A stretch of DNA of 64,000 nt from JACPUX01 sp964517465. Lineage in GTDB: Bacteria; Pseudomonadota; Gammaproteobacteria; Burkholderiales; Casimicrobiaceae. The DNA is taken from the NCBI GenBank assembly GCA_964517465.1, contig CAZFEK010000021.1, positions 1 to 64,000 on the forward strand. Direction: 5' to 3'. Below, piece by piece: positions 25,778-35,660 of this stretch. The notes beneath the pieces were generated by a model, which had not been told where the DNA came from, ran no database searches, and saw only the letters and a program-made list of their open reading frames with translations. A program made the position numbers and the translations under genes. Each line of letters begins with the position of its first letter. Position 1 is the stretch's first letter.

Positions 25778-26146
25778 ATGCCGATTGCCGACATCGAACT
25801 CGTGCTCGCCGCTGCAGATGAGCTTGCCCCCGGACTCGCGGCGCGTCTGGCGGCGGTTTTGGGGGAGGTATTCGAGGCGCCCGCGGGGCGCGTTTGGGTG
25901 CGCCTGCGCGCGCTGCCCGCGGCGCAGTACGCCGAAAACGCGGCACCGCTTTGCGCCGAGGAACTACCGGCCTTCGTGAGCCTGTTGCTGGCCCGCCCAC
26001 CCGAAGGCGCGGCCAGGGCCGCGCAAGCCGCCGCGGTGTGCGCGGCCGTCGCGCAGGTGATTGGGCGAGCACGCGAGCGGGTGCATGTGTTGTATGCTCC
26101 GCCTGCGGCTGGGCGCGTGGCCTTTGGAGGCGTCCTGCTGGAGTGA
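25778..26146 (+). CDS. Tautomerase-like protein
   Basis: A 122-residue protein with Pro immediately after the start Met (MPIADIELVLAAADELAPGL), as in the 4-oxalocrotonate tautomerase/MIF superfamily where Pro1 is the catalytic base. The pattern LAAVLGEVFEAPAGRVWVRL matches the beta-alpha-beta unit. The C-terminus RERVHVLYAPPAAGRVAFGG matches the second strand region of the longer tautomerases. Substrate is unknown. It is followed 38 bp later by an SGNH hydrolase gene. Confidence 0.65.
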   Translation: MPIADIELVLAAADELAPGLAARLAAVLGEVFEAPAGRVWVRLRALPAAQYAENAAPLCAEELPAFVSLLLARPPEGAARAAQAAAVCAAVAQVIGRARERVHVLYAPPAAGRVAFGGVLLE

Positions 26147-26184
26147 GCGGGTTGTGCCGCGATGCCATCGAGTCCGGAGGCCTG

Positions 26185-26826
26185 ATGCAACAGATTCTGG
26201 TTTACGCCGATTCCTTGTCCTGGGGCATCATTCCCACCACCCGGGAGCGCCTGCCTTTCGCGCAGCGCTGGCCGGGGGTGATGGAGGGCGCGCTGCTCGC
26301 CGCAGGAAGGCAGGTGCGCGTGATCGAAGACTGCCTCAACGGCCGGCGCACGGTCTGGGAAGATCCCTTCAAGCCGGGCCGTAAGGGTATCGAGGGCCTC
26401 GCACAGCGCATCGAATGCCATTCGCCGCTGGCGCTGGTCATCCTGGCGTTGGGCAGCAACGATTTTCAGGCGACGCACCAGAACTACGCCTGGCAGAGCG
26501 CGCAAGGCATTGCCGCGCTGATCGGCGCCATCCGCGGAGCGCCCATCGAACCCGGCATGCCGGTGCCGCCCATTTTGGTGGTGGCGCCGCCTCCCATCAG
26601 TATCGCCAAAGGCACGATCGCGCCCAAGTTCGAAGGCGCGGACCAACGATGCCGAGGCGCCGCGGCGGCCTATGCCGCGGTATGCCAGGAACTGGGCTGC
26701 CGCTTTTTCGATGCCGGGCAGGTCGTGGCGGTGAGCGAGCGCGACGGCGTGCATCTCGAAGCCCGAGCGCATGAGGTGTTGGGCCGCGCACTGGCGGAAG
26801 TTCTCGCTCTGGAGATCGGTTTATGA
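26185..26826 (+). CDS. SGNH/GDSL hydrolase (arylesterase/acyltransferase type)
   Basis: 213 residues from ATG 26185, behind GGAGG. Block I reads VYADSLSWGIIP: the Ser nucleophile is kept but the usual Gly of GDS is Ala. Block III is LALGSNDF with the oxyanion Asn, and block V is DGVHLEARAH with Asp and His. Overall layout (RWPGVMEGAL; VIEDCLNGRRTVWEDPF) resembles the small Mycobacterium smegmatis-type acyltransferase/arylesterase group. No signal peptide is present, so it is cytoplasmic. Its stop overlaps the next start (ATGA), implying coupled translation with the secreted protein at 26823. Confidence 0.85.
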   Translation: MQQILVYADSLSWGIIPTTRERLPFAQRWPGVMEGALLAAGRQVRVIEDCLNGRRTVWEDPFKPGRKGIEGLAQRIECHSPLALVILALGSNDFQATHQNYAWQSAQGIAALIGAIRGAPIEPGMPVPPILVVAPPPISIAKGTIAPKFEGADQRCRGAAAAYAAVCQELGCRFFDAGQVVAVSERDGVHLEARAHEVLGRALAEVLALEIGL

Positions 26827-28301
26827 GTCGGAGCGCCGATGCGGCGCGCTGGTTCTGTGCTTTGGTCGTCCTGTCCTGGAGTTGCGCGGTGCCGGCCCAG
26901 TCCCCGCCGGTCATCGAGTTTTTCAACGTCGAGCTCAAGCACTATTTCATGACCGCCAACGCCCAGGAGGCCGCGGGCATCGACCAAGGTGCGGCGGGTC
27001 CGGGTTGGTCGCGCACGGGGCGCAGCTTTTTGTCGGGGGGTGAGCGCGCAGTCTGCCGCTTTTACGGCGTGCCCCAGCGCGGCGGGCCGAACAGCCACTT
27101 CTATACCGCCGACGCCGCCGAATGCCTGGCCGTGCAGCAAGACCCGGGCTGGCATCTGGAAGGCTACGACTTCTACACCAGCGTGCCGGGAAGCCAAGGC
27201 TGTTCCGCCGGCCAGCTTGCGGTTTATCGCCTCTACAACAACCGCGCCGCAGAGGGCGACAGCAACCACCGCTATACCACCGATCTCGCGCTGTATGAAC
27301 AGATGCGGCAGGCGGGATGGGCGGGTGAAGGGGTGGTGATGTGTGCGCCGGCACCAACCGGTTCCACCGGGGCTGCGCCGCGGGTGTTCGCCCTGATGGA
27401 CCGCGGGGCGAGTGCGGCGAGCCTGCTGCAATACGCGCAGCGAAGTAATGTCGACGGCCTGGCCTGGCGTGGTTCCTGGAGCGATCTCGAACCCAGCGCG
27501 GGCCGCTATGAGTGGCAGCGCCTCGATGCCGCCCTGGACACCGCGCGTACCACCGGAAAAGGGCTGACCGTGCATGTCATGGGCTCTTTGGGAGCGGCGC
27601 CGACTTGGCTGGCGGGGCTGGGGGCTCAGACCTATACCTACAGCGCCCCCTACGGCAGCGTCACCGACCCCATTCCCTGGGACGCGGTATTCCTCGCGCG
27701 CTACGGCCAGTTTGTGGGCGAAATGGCCGAACACATGGCCGCGCGCGGCGATGCGGCGCGCGTCACCGCGGTTTCAGTGACCGTTCCGGTGCCCGAGATG
27801 TCTTTGTTGGGTTGCCGCGATGGCCGGCTCACGGGCGGTACGACCTATACCCGGGCGAACTATCTGCAGGCCTGGAAAAGCAGCGTGGAGCGTATGGCGA
27901 CGGCGTTTCCGACTCAGACCGTTTTCATTTCGGCGCCGGTGGCCACCATCTGCCAGCCGGATACCGACGGACGCGCCTTCTACACGGACGTGATGGATCA
28001 TGCGCTGGGCCTTAGCGCCAAGGCGGCGATATTTGCGGCCGATCTCAACGCCGAAGGCAGTCAAAGACTCGAGCAAGTGGCCGACGCCGTGCGTGCACGC
28101 GCCGCGCTTGCCTTCCAGACCATCTGGTCGGCCACCAACGACCCGCAAGGGCGCATGCGCGGCTCGCTCAAAACTGCCGTATGCAAAGGCTTGGCCGCCG
28201 GCGCCAAATACTTCGAAATCTACCAAGCCGATCTGGACAACACCGACGCGGCGGTGCAGGAAGCGATATCGCTGGCGCGGGGAGGGCCAGGCGGCTGCTA
28301 G
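26823..28301 (+). CDS. Secreted protein: N-terminal DUF5648-like domain plus TIM-barrel glycosidase-like domain
   Basis: A 492-residue exported protein with a signal peptide (WFCALVVLSWSCAVPAQS). Residues about 28-175 are the DUF5648-like region (IEFFNVELKHYFMTAN; GPNSHFYTADAAECL; SNHRYTTDLALYEQ). It is strikingly like the C-terminus of the protein at 17366. Residues about 185-490 resemble a glycoside-hydrolase-type barrel (VDGLAWRGSWSDLEPSAGRY; TGKGLTVHVMGSLGAAPTWL; VTAVSVTVPVPEM; LAFQTIWSATND). A Glu is present at the expected strand-4 position (VPEM), but I would not claim activity. The start overlaps the hydrolase stop. Confidence 0.7.
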   Translation: MSRSADAARWFCALVVLSWSCAVPAQSPPVIEFFNVELKHYFMTANAQEAAGIDQGAAGPGWSRTGRSFLSGGERAVCRFYGVPQRGGPNSHFYTADAAECLAVQQDPGWHLEGYDFYTSVPGSQGCSAGQLAVYRLYNNRAAEGDSNHRYTTDLALYEQMRQAGWAGEGVVMCAPAPTGSTGAAPRVFALMDRGASAASLLQYAQRSNVDGLAWRGSWSDLEPSAGRYEWQRLDAALDTARTTGKGLTVHVMGSLGAAPTWLAGLGAQTYTYSAPYGSVTDPIPWDAVFLARYGQFVGEMAEHMAARGDAARVTAVSVTVPVPEMSLLGCRDGRLTGGTTYTRANYLQAWKSSVERMATAFPTQTVFISAPVATICQPDTDGRAFYTDVMDHALGLSAKAAIFAADLNAEGSQRLEQVADAVRARAALAFQTIWSATNDPQGRMRGSLKTAVCKGLAAGAKYFEIYQADLDNTDAAVQEAISLARGGPGGC

Positions 28302-28354
28302 GGGGGGGGCTGGGCAGCGGAAGGGAAAGCCCAGCCGAAGGTCGGGCTCGCGTC

Positions 28355-28377
28355 GAACGATCGTTCCGCGCTAAAAT
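28355..28377 (+). promoter_or_regulatory. GAAC-N4-GTTC palindrome (LexA-type operator) and -10 of uvrB
   Basis: The perfect 12-bp palindrome GAACGATCGTTC (28355-28366), flanked as CGAACGATCGTTCC, fits the LexA/DinR box known from Gram-positive bacteria (CGAACRNRYGTTYC) at all but one position. A -10-like TAAAAT follows (28372-28377), 31 bp before the uvrB GTG. The palindrome therefore lies in the promoter spacer, where a repressor would block RNA polymerase. This is not the CTGT-N8-ACAG site usual for beta- and gammaproteobacteria. Confidence 0.6.
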
Positions 28378-28407
28378 AATCGATTGCGCTTCGAGTTCGA
28401 GGTCGCC

Positions 28408-30431
<2,024 letters not shown>

Positions 30432-30432
<1 letters not shown>

Positions 30433-30682
30433 CCACGGGTCGAGCGCAAGCCCCGCCATTTTGGCGGGGTGAGCGAGACGAATCCTCAGTTCGGAGGCGC
30501 CAGCCTCCGTTCTGGCTCGTGGCGAGGAAGCCCCCGCATTCATGCGGCGGAGACTCACCACGGGTCGAGCGCAAGCCCCGCCATTTTTGGCGGGGTGAGC
30601 GAGATGAATCCTCAGTTCGGAGGCGCCAGCCTCCGTTCTGGCGCGTGGCGAGGAAGCCCCCGCATTCATGCGGGGGAGACTC
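30432..30682 (+). repeat. Two tandem copies of a modular palindromic element (about 125 bp each)
   Basis: Copies at 30432-30556 and 30557-30682 are nearly identical; the second has one extra T and a few substitutions. Each begins ACCACGGGTCGAGCGCAAG, then has the stem CCCCGCC-ATTTT-GGCGGGG. A conserved GTGAGCGAGA, a GGAGGCGCCAGCCTCC palindrome, GTGGCGAGGA and a second hairpin around CCCCCGCATTCATGCGGGGG follow. The first copy overlaps the final A of the uvrB stop. The same framework with different stems occurs inside the S9 peptidase gene (41557-41691). It may end uvrB transcription. Confidence 0.9.
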
Positions 30683-30707
30683 ACTTTTCGGGAACGAGGG
30701 GAAGATC

Positions 30708-32612
30708 GTGAATATCGACGAAGATGATGCCGGCAACGAAAAGATGGGCGAGCTGTTGCGCTTTGGGGTTCAACTGGCGCTCGAAGAGAAGGATTTCGCC
30801 AAGGCGCTCGATCGCTTTGATGAGGCGCTGCCGCGGATTCACCCGGGGCTGCTGGCAGGGATTGCGGCGGGCCTGCCGCGCAAGCCGATTTCCATGGCCT
30901 TGTTGCGTGACATCTGGAACCGCTGCCCGCAACCCGACAACGAATGGCGCCCGCGCCCCCTGCCCAAACCCGAACGCAATGCGCCTTGTCCTTGCGGGTC
31001 GGGCGAGAAGTTCAAAGCCTGCTGCGCGGGCATGCCGGGTTCACCCTTCGGGCCGGGGTTGACGGTGTTGAGCTACGTGCTGGAACGTTTTCCCCCGGAG
31101 AGCTACGGCCAATTGCCCTGGAAGCGTCTCGATCCCCAGGAGTTGGCCTTTGCCGCCAAACTATGGCTGGACGCAGGAGAAGACGAACGCGCCGAGGCGC
31201 TTTTGGTGCCGATGCTCGACGACCTGCGCCGCCTCGACCCGCGCTACGAAGACGCTTTCGATACCCTGAGCGATCTTTATCTCGAGCAGGGCGAACACGA
31301 AAAGCGCGATGCCCTGGTCCAGCGTATGCAAAGCGCGCCCGACCGCAGCATACAAAGCGCGGCGTGGCAACGTTGGGCGAGCATGTGCGCCGATCGGGGC
31401 GAACGCGAAGCCGCCTGGGAAGCCTTTGCCACGGCGCAGAAAGCCGACCCCAAGAGCCCCGCGTTGGCCCACCTCGAAGTGACCATGCTCCTGGCCGAGG
31501 GGGAGATCGAACGCGCGCAGTTGCGTGCCCGATTCTGGGCTCGGCAGTTCGCCAACCGCGAAGACATCAATCCGGATCTCATCGATCTCTTGGAAGAATG
31601 CGCCGAAGATCCCACGCGCTGGCTCAGAGGCATGGCCGGCGGGGGGTTCGACTTCAAAGACGAGGACCTCGACGAGGATGAAGAGGAGGATGACGACGAA
31701 TACGACGAAGCCATTTTCGACGATGCGCTGCCCCGCTTCATCGCCGCACTTCAGCCCAGAGCGCCCGAGTGCCACTATCGTCTGAATGCCTTCGGCGACG
31801 CCGCCGTGGGCTTGATCCCGGATGCCGCCTTGGCCGTGCTGGAAAGGGACTGGCAAGAGATCTGCCCGATCGCGAACGAAGCAGCCGAGGACGAAATCGA
31901 TCCTTGGGAAGATCCCGAATGGCTGGATTGGCTGGAGCATCACCCCCTGGTCTACCAGTCTTTTTCGATTCTCGAGGATCTGCTCGATCTTCTCGATCTC
32001 GCACCCCTGGATATCGGTGGATTCGACGATGCCATCGATGCGCTCTACGACGGCGTTCCGGCGCATGCCCTGGCCTTGCTGCGCCTGGTCATCGCCGAAC
32101 ATGGCGCGCAGGGGAAAAGGCTGGAATGGGCTTGGCTGGAGAACCGTCCCGCGCTGCGCCTGGTCGCTGAAGCGGCCAGGGGCTTGACCGATTCCGAGGC
32201 GCGTATCGATCTGCTCGAATGGCTGGTCTATACGCTCAATCCCAACGACAACCAGGGTGAGCGCGAAGATCTGCTGCACCTATGCCTGCGCGCCGGAGAG
32301 ACCGAACGCGCCTGGAAGGTTTGCGAAACCTACCCCGACGACGGCCTCACCGGCATGCGCTATGGTCGTGTGCTCACCCTTTTTCAGCTCGGCCGCCGCG
32401 CCGAAGCTGAAGCGGCCTGGCGTCAGGCGGCCGCCGCCGCGCCCCACGTCGCGAACTTGCTGGTGCAAAAGAAACGCACCCAGCCACCGCAATCGATAGG
32501 CGAAACCGTCGTGGTCGGCAGCATCGAAGAAGCCTGGCTCTACCTCGCGCGCGCCAAGGACTTGTGGAAATCGAGCGGGGCGGTGAGCTGGGCGAGGGGC
32601 TTGAAGGGCTGA
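30708..32612 (+). CDS. SEC-C motif protein with acidic linker, unknown function
   Basis: 634 residues from GTG 30708, which has GAGGGGAAG upstream; the start is 25 bp after the repeat pair. A zinc-binding SEC-C motif lies near residues 85-100 (NAPCPCGSGEKFKACCAG), unusually internal rather than C-terminal. TPR-like helical repeats follow (DALVQRMQSAPDRSIQSAAW; EAAWEAFATAQKADPKSPAL). Then comes an Asp/Glu stretch of about 30 residues (DEDLDEDEEEDDDEYDEA) and a second helical half. Known SEC-C motifs bind SecB or ribosome-related partners; the role here is open. No signal peptide. Confidence 0.75.
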   Translation: MNIDEDDAGNEKMGELLRFGVQLALEEKDFAKALDRFDEALPRIHPGLLAGIAAGLPRKPISMALLRDIWNRCPQPDNEWRPRPLPKPERNAPCPCGSGEKFKACCAGMPGSPFGPGLTVLSYVLERFPPESYGQLPWKRLDPQELAFAAKLWLDAGEDERAEALLVPMLDDLRRLDPRYEDAFDTLSDLYLEQGEHEKRDALVQRMQSAPDRSIQSAAWQRWASMCADRGEREAAWEAFATAQKADPKSPALAHLEVTMLLAEGEIERAQLRARFWARQFANREDINPDLIDLLEECAEDPTRWLRGMAGGGFDFKDEDLDEDEEEDDDEYDEAIFDDALPRFIAALQPRAPECHYRLNAFGDAAVGLIPDAALAVLERDWQEICPIANEAAEDEIDPWEDPEWLDWLEHHPLVYQSFSILEDLLDLLDLAPLDIGGFDDAIDALYDGVPAHALALLRLVIAEHGAQGKRLEWAWLENRPALRLVAEAARGLTDSEARIDLLEWLVYTLNPNDNQGEREDLLHLCLRAGETERAWKVCETYPDDGLTGMRYGRVLTLFQLGRRAEAEAAWRQAAAAAPHVANLLVQKKRTQPPQSIGETVVVGSIEEAWLYLARAKDLWKSSGAVSWARGLKG

Positions 32613-32644
32613 GGGTCCGTGGGATTACTCTGATCGCGCCAGCG

Positions 32645-32875
32645 CCCCTGTAGGAGCGGCCTTGGCGGCGAAAGCGCCTGGTGCAAATGTGAACCGCCGA
32701 TTCGCGGGCAAGCCCGCTCCTACAAAACCTTGGCGTGGGTCGGTAGGAGCGGCCTTGGCCGCGATCAGGCCTGCGCGCCCTCGGCATCGCTGCCATCGCG
32801 GGCAAACCCGCTCCTACAAAACCTTGACGTGGGTCGGTAGGAGCGGCCTTGGCCGCGATCAGGCAAGCACGCCAC
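32645..32875 (+). repeat. REP-like array: three GTAGGAGCGGCC units
   Basis: GTAGGAGCGGCCTTGG begins at 32650, 32743 and 32837 (periods 93 and 94). Between them are two copies of GCGGGCAA(G/A)CCCGCTCCTAC. Within a unit, the GTAGGAGCGG arm can pair with the CCGCTCCTAC arm, and each arm has its own small hairpin. The layout matches the well-known Pseudomonas-type REP palindromes. The array fills most of the 340 bp between the SEC-C gene and the leftward gene at 33297; convergent genes flank it, a typical REP position. Confidence 0.9.
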
Positions 32876-32952
32876 CGGCAGCGCCGCAAGTTCTCTAGCC
32901 AAATCTCCGAACACCTGCCTCATGAAGTCCGCAATACAGCACTCCGCCGGAC

Positions 32953-33297
32953 TCACACCCTGAATTCCGCAATGACTTCGATGAGGCCGACGATGTTCCG
33001 ATTGAACTCGTCCAGCTCTTCGGCGGGCACCCATAGCTCCTGGTGAATTGCCGAACCAACGATCTTGATGGGGTAGCGGGCAACAAAATCGGCATTGACC
33101 GAGAATCGTGTAACGAATCCCGATCCGCTCTCCGGGACGTTCCAATCCCGTGCGATCTGAGTGGCATATTCTTCGTTCAGCACGGGATAGAAGATGGGTT
33201 GTTCAGGGAGCCGGGGTGGGAACCCGCGCCAACCGGGAGCGGCGATGAGATCGAGCTCCTTTGGGCCAACCGGGCGAAAGAGCGTGATCGTTCTCAT
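32953..33297 (-). CDS. Small conserved protein (ADP-ribosylation/crystallin J1-annotated type)
   Basis: A 114-residue soluble protein starting MRTITLFRPVGPKELDLIAA. The pattern GWRGFPPRLPEQPIFYPVLN-EEYA, then RDWNVPESGSGFVTRFSVNA and HQELWVPAEELDEFNRNIVG, is a conserved short family often labelled ADP-ribosylation/crystallin J1. That label is not backed by any visible catalytic motif. It may act as an immunity or RES-like companion, but no partner lies beside it. Confidence 0.65.
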   Translation of the reverse strand: MRTITLFRPVGPKELDLIAAPGWRGFPPRLPEQPIFYPVLNEEYATQIARDWNVPESGSGFVTRFSVNADFVARYPIKIVGSAIHQELWVPAEELDEFNRNIVGLIEVIAEFRV

Positions 33298-33464
33298 AAA
33301 CAGAAACCTTGTCGCTCGGGCGCGGCCGGAACGCTATTTCCGGCGAGCCGGAAGCTTGAGGATGATTGCAAACACGAGACCCCTGGGAGTCTCGATCTGA
33401 ACTTGCTCGCGCGATGCCGCGGCGACCGGAACTGCTGGGTCTCGGGCTGGGCGGGCATGCACAG

Positions 33465-33686
33465 CTATCGCTCTGCCTGGGGCGCCTTGGTCATACACGC
33501 CGGGTTGCGGCGAAAGCGATAGTAGCCGACACCGGTGAAAATGAGCGCGGTGATGGCGCCCCAAATGAGGCCGAAGACGATCGCCTCGGGCGTTGCGGCG
33601 CCTTTGACTTTGGCCGTCAGCGCCAGAGCGGCAAAGGCGACCACGAAGGACATCGCCAGGCGTTTGATCCAGAAGAGCGGGGTCAT
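33465..33686 (-). CDS. Small two-helix membrane protein
   Basis: 73 residues from ATG 33686 (MTPLFWIKRLAMSFVVAFAA). Two hydrophobic helices are visible (about 8-25, and 34-54: AIVFGLIWGAITALIFTGVG), with a basic C-terminus (YYRFRRNPACMTKAPQAER). No family recognised. It lies between the small conserved protein (32953) and the SnoaL-like protein (33746), all leftward. Confidence 0.55.
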   Translation of the reverse strand: MTPLFWIKRLAMSFVVAFAALALTAKVKGAATPEAIVFGLIWGAITALIFTGVGYYRFRRNPACMTKAPQAER

Positions 33687-33745
33687 GACGGTACTCGGAC
33701 AGAGGGTGTGCGGCGCGCTTTTCGCGGGCAAGGGCTCGAGCGCTC

Positions 33746-34207
33746 TTACTTCAGCTTGCGCGACGACCAGTGTATGGCCCGAATTTGCCATGAGGCCTCA
33801 CGCCGCGTCAGGACCATCAATTCGGCGCCCGCCAATTTGACCGCCTGATCGCGGTATTGCCCTTGGGTAATACTCTTTGCGCGCAGCCAGGCGGTGTTTC
33901 CCGAAAGCGTGACCTCGGTCGCGGTCGATCGCGACGGAACGGCCTTGGCGAACTCGATGTCGGCTGCCAAGTGATGACGCAAGTACTCTTCCCGCGACTC
34001 GACTTCGCCGTTTTCGAGGATGACTGCATCGGCGGCCAAAAGCCTCTCGATCGCGGCGGCGTCGCCGGCGCGCAGCGCTTCGTGAAACGAACGCGCCACG
34101 GACTTGACGGCCGCAGCTTCCGCGTCCGGCGTCTGCGCCGCCGTGCCTGCGGCGAATAACAGGCACAAGCTGGTGAGGAGGGTTTGGTAGAGGTGATCTC
34201 TTGTCAT
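33746..34207 (-). CDS. Secreted SnoaL/DUF4440-like protein
   Basis: A 153-residue protein with a signal peptide (MTRDHLYQTLLTSLCLLFAA, ending GTAAQ). The NTF2-like fold typical of DUF4440 is suggested by VKSVARSFHEALRAGDAAAI, ERLLAADAVILENGEVESRE and LVLTRREASWQIRAIHWS-type strands near the end. Members are ligand-binding or steroid-isomerase-like proteins; the role here is unknown. Confidence 0.75.
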   Translation of the reverse strand: MTRDHLYQTLLTSLCLLFAAGTAAQTPDAEAAAVKSVARSFHEALRAGDAAAIERLLAADAVILENGEVESREEYLRHHLAADIEFAKAVPSRSTATEVTLSGNTAWLRAKSITQGQYRDQAVKLAGAELMVLTRREASWQIRAIHWSSRKLK

Positions 34208-34230
34208 GGGTAAGGTCCTTCGGAGTTGGG

Positions 34231-34680
34231 TTAGTCGCCGCAGGGATTCAGAGCTTCCATGGTAAGGCAGTATTCATGAAACCCGACCGACTGCCAAAAC
34301 TTGCGCCCCGCAAGGTTGCCCACCAGAAAGTCAATGCGCAGACGCGGGGCATCGTGCCAGGCATGGGTCCACAGCCATTCGAGGGCGGCGCGGGCGATGC
34401 CCTTGCGGCGGTGCTCGGCCATCACGAAGAGCTGGCGCAGATAGACGTACTCGGTTTCCGCCTTGAACAATGCGTAACCGACCAAGTTCGATCGCTCTTC
34501 GAAGACCACGGCGCGATACTCCCCATGCAGCCAATTCGCCATCCGATCGGCCAGTTGCGAAAGACTCATGGCGTTGCGATGACCTTCATCGCGGATGAGC
34601 TGCTGGTTCATCGAAGCGAGCGCCGCAAGGTCTTCCGGCGTGGCAAATCGGTAGAGCATGTCGAACTGGGCGGTTAACAT
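34231..34680 (-). CDS. GNAT-family acetyltransferase
   Basis: 149 residues from ATG 34680 (an upstream in-frame ATG at 34728 or a downstream one at 34659 cannot be excluded). Acetyl-CoA-binding motif A is VYLRQLFVMAEHRRKGIARAALEWL, with the R/Q-x-x-G-x-A loop as RRKGIA. The final strand region RIDFLVGNLAGRKFWQSVGF is typical of GNAT motif B. Substrate is unknown. The start codon overlaps the end of an open coding-like segment from upstream. Confidence 0.88.
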   Translation of the reverse strand: MLTAQFDMLYRFATPEDLAALASMNQQLIRDEGHRNAMSLSQLADRMANWLHGEYRAVVFEERSNLVGYALFKAETEYVYLRQLFVMAEHRRKGIARAALEWLWTHAWHDAPRLRIDFLVGNLAGRKFWQSVGFHEYCLTMEALNPCGD

Positions 34681-34862
34681 GGGAGCATTTTGGTCGGCAT
34701 CATGCCCTGGCGCAGCAGGAGCTGGCAAGCGGCGGAAGCGTTGAAGCGGAGGAGGTTTTCCGGCGGGCCGTTGACGATCGTCAGCGTCGGCGCGAGGTGG
34801 CGCAGAAAGACGCCCGGCGCGAAGCTCTGGTGGATACGATCAAGAACGACCCTCTCGCTTCG
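34674..34862 (-). pseudogene. Open, protein-like segment without a start codon, in frame after the stop at 34863
   Basis: Read leftwards, the frame of the gene at 34863 continues after its TAA for 62 codons before TAA 34676-34674. The encoded text includes VVLDRIHQSFAPGVFLRHLA and PTLTIVNGPPENLLRF, ending GMMPTKMLPC. It looks more protein-like than the shadow frames, yet has no ATG or GTG until near its end. It overlaps the GNAT start by 7 nt. It could be the remainder of a longer gene split by a nonsense change, or a decayed domain. Confidence 0.35.
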
Positions 34863-35471
34863 TTAGCTCCGCGCCGCATCGCGTGGGTTCTCGACGTTGG
34901 CGAGGGTCCAGCTCAAGCGTACGCCGCCCTGCGTCGCGTCGCCCTCGATGATCTGCGCTCCCTGCGGCAGCTCCCCGTGGAGCGTGCCGAGAAAAACTTC
35001 CATCGAGTCGCATGCCGGCCGAAGCCAGTCGGCGAGGCCCAAGAAATCGCCGGTCTTCAGCGAAGCCGCCGAGAACTCCGCGCCGCGAAGAAACTGCCGG
35101 CCCAGCAGCGCTTCGATCGCGCCTAGGAGTTCGGGCAGATCATCCAGACTCAACAGGGAGGGCCAGGGTCTTCGACGCAGCGCGAGCGATTGCGCGGTCA
35201 CTTCAGGTGTCCCGTCTGAACGCCAGCTCACTCGGAAACTCTCGTCGCGCGGAAACAAGGTGGCACGCCAACCGAGGATGCGCGACAGCCCCAGGCCAAA
35301 CCACAATTCCTGTGGACCGATATGGGAGCGACGTATCGTCCAGTCCGAAACCGCTACGGTGGAAAAGCCGATCTTGAAGCCCCAATCGGGATGCTCGCCC
35401 GCAGGTGGATTCAAACCGCGTTTTTCGAGCCAGGCGAAGACCTCGGGATTGATGCGCGGGATTTCAGGCAT
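34863..35471 (-). CDS. Conserved hypothetical cytoplasmic protein
   Basis: 202 residues from ATG 35471 (MPEIPRINPEVFAWLEKRGL). No family is recognised. Visible features are a Trp-rich N-terminal third (HPDWGFKIGFSTVAVSDWTI) and alternating strand-like segments (ATLFPRDESFRVSWRSDG). A helical middle follows (LPELLGAIEALLGRQFLRGA). No signal peptide or membrane segment. The frame continues open after its stop, so it may be the N-terminal part of a longer ancestral gene. Confidence 0.6.
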   Translation of the reverse strand: MPEIPRINPEVFAWLEKRGLNPPAGEHPDWGFKIGFSTVAVSDWTIRRSHIGPQELWFGLGLSRILGWRATLFPRDESFRVSWRSDGTPEVTAQSLALRRRPWPSLLSLDDLPELLGAIEALLGRQFLRGAEFSAASLKTGDFLGLADWLRPACDSMEVFLGTLHGELPQGAQIIEGDATQGGVRLSWTLANVENPRDAARS

Positions 35472-35660
35472 GGCAGCGGCGGCGCTCAGGCGTTCAGGTC
35501 GCGGGAGTGCACTCAATCACCGTTTTTGCACCACAGCGGCAGTGAGTAAGGGTAGTCCTTTTCTGCTGCGGTGGCGCGGCTTGGTCGCGTGTGAGTTGGG
35601 GTCGGTAGGTTTTGCCACCAAACACGATGCGGGCGAAAACCGCGAGCTTACGGCACGGGC

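Noticed and set aside
30519..30707. N-terminal extension of the SEC-C protein through the tandem palindromes
   Set aside because: The encoded text simply repeats with the DNA element. A good ribosome-binding site lies at GTG 30708.
32645..32875. Possible CRISPR array
   Set aside because: Only three units with 93-94 bp period, hairpin arms conserved inside the spacers, and no cas genes. It fits REP elements.
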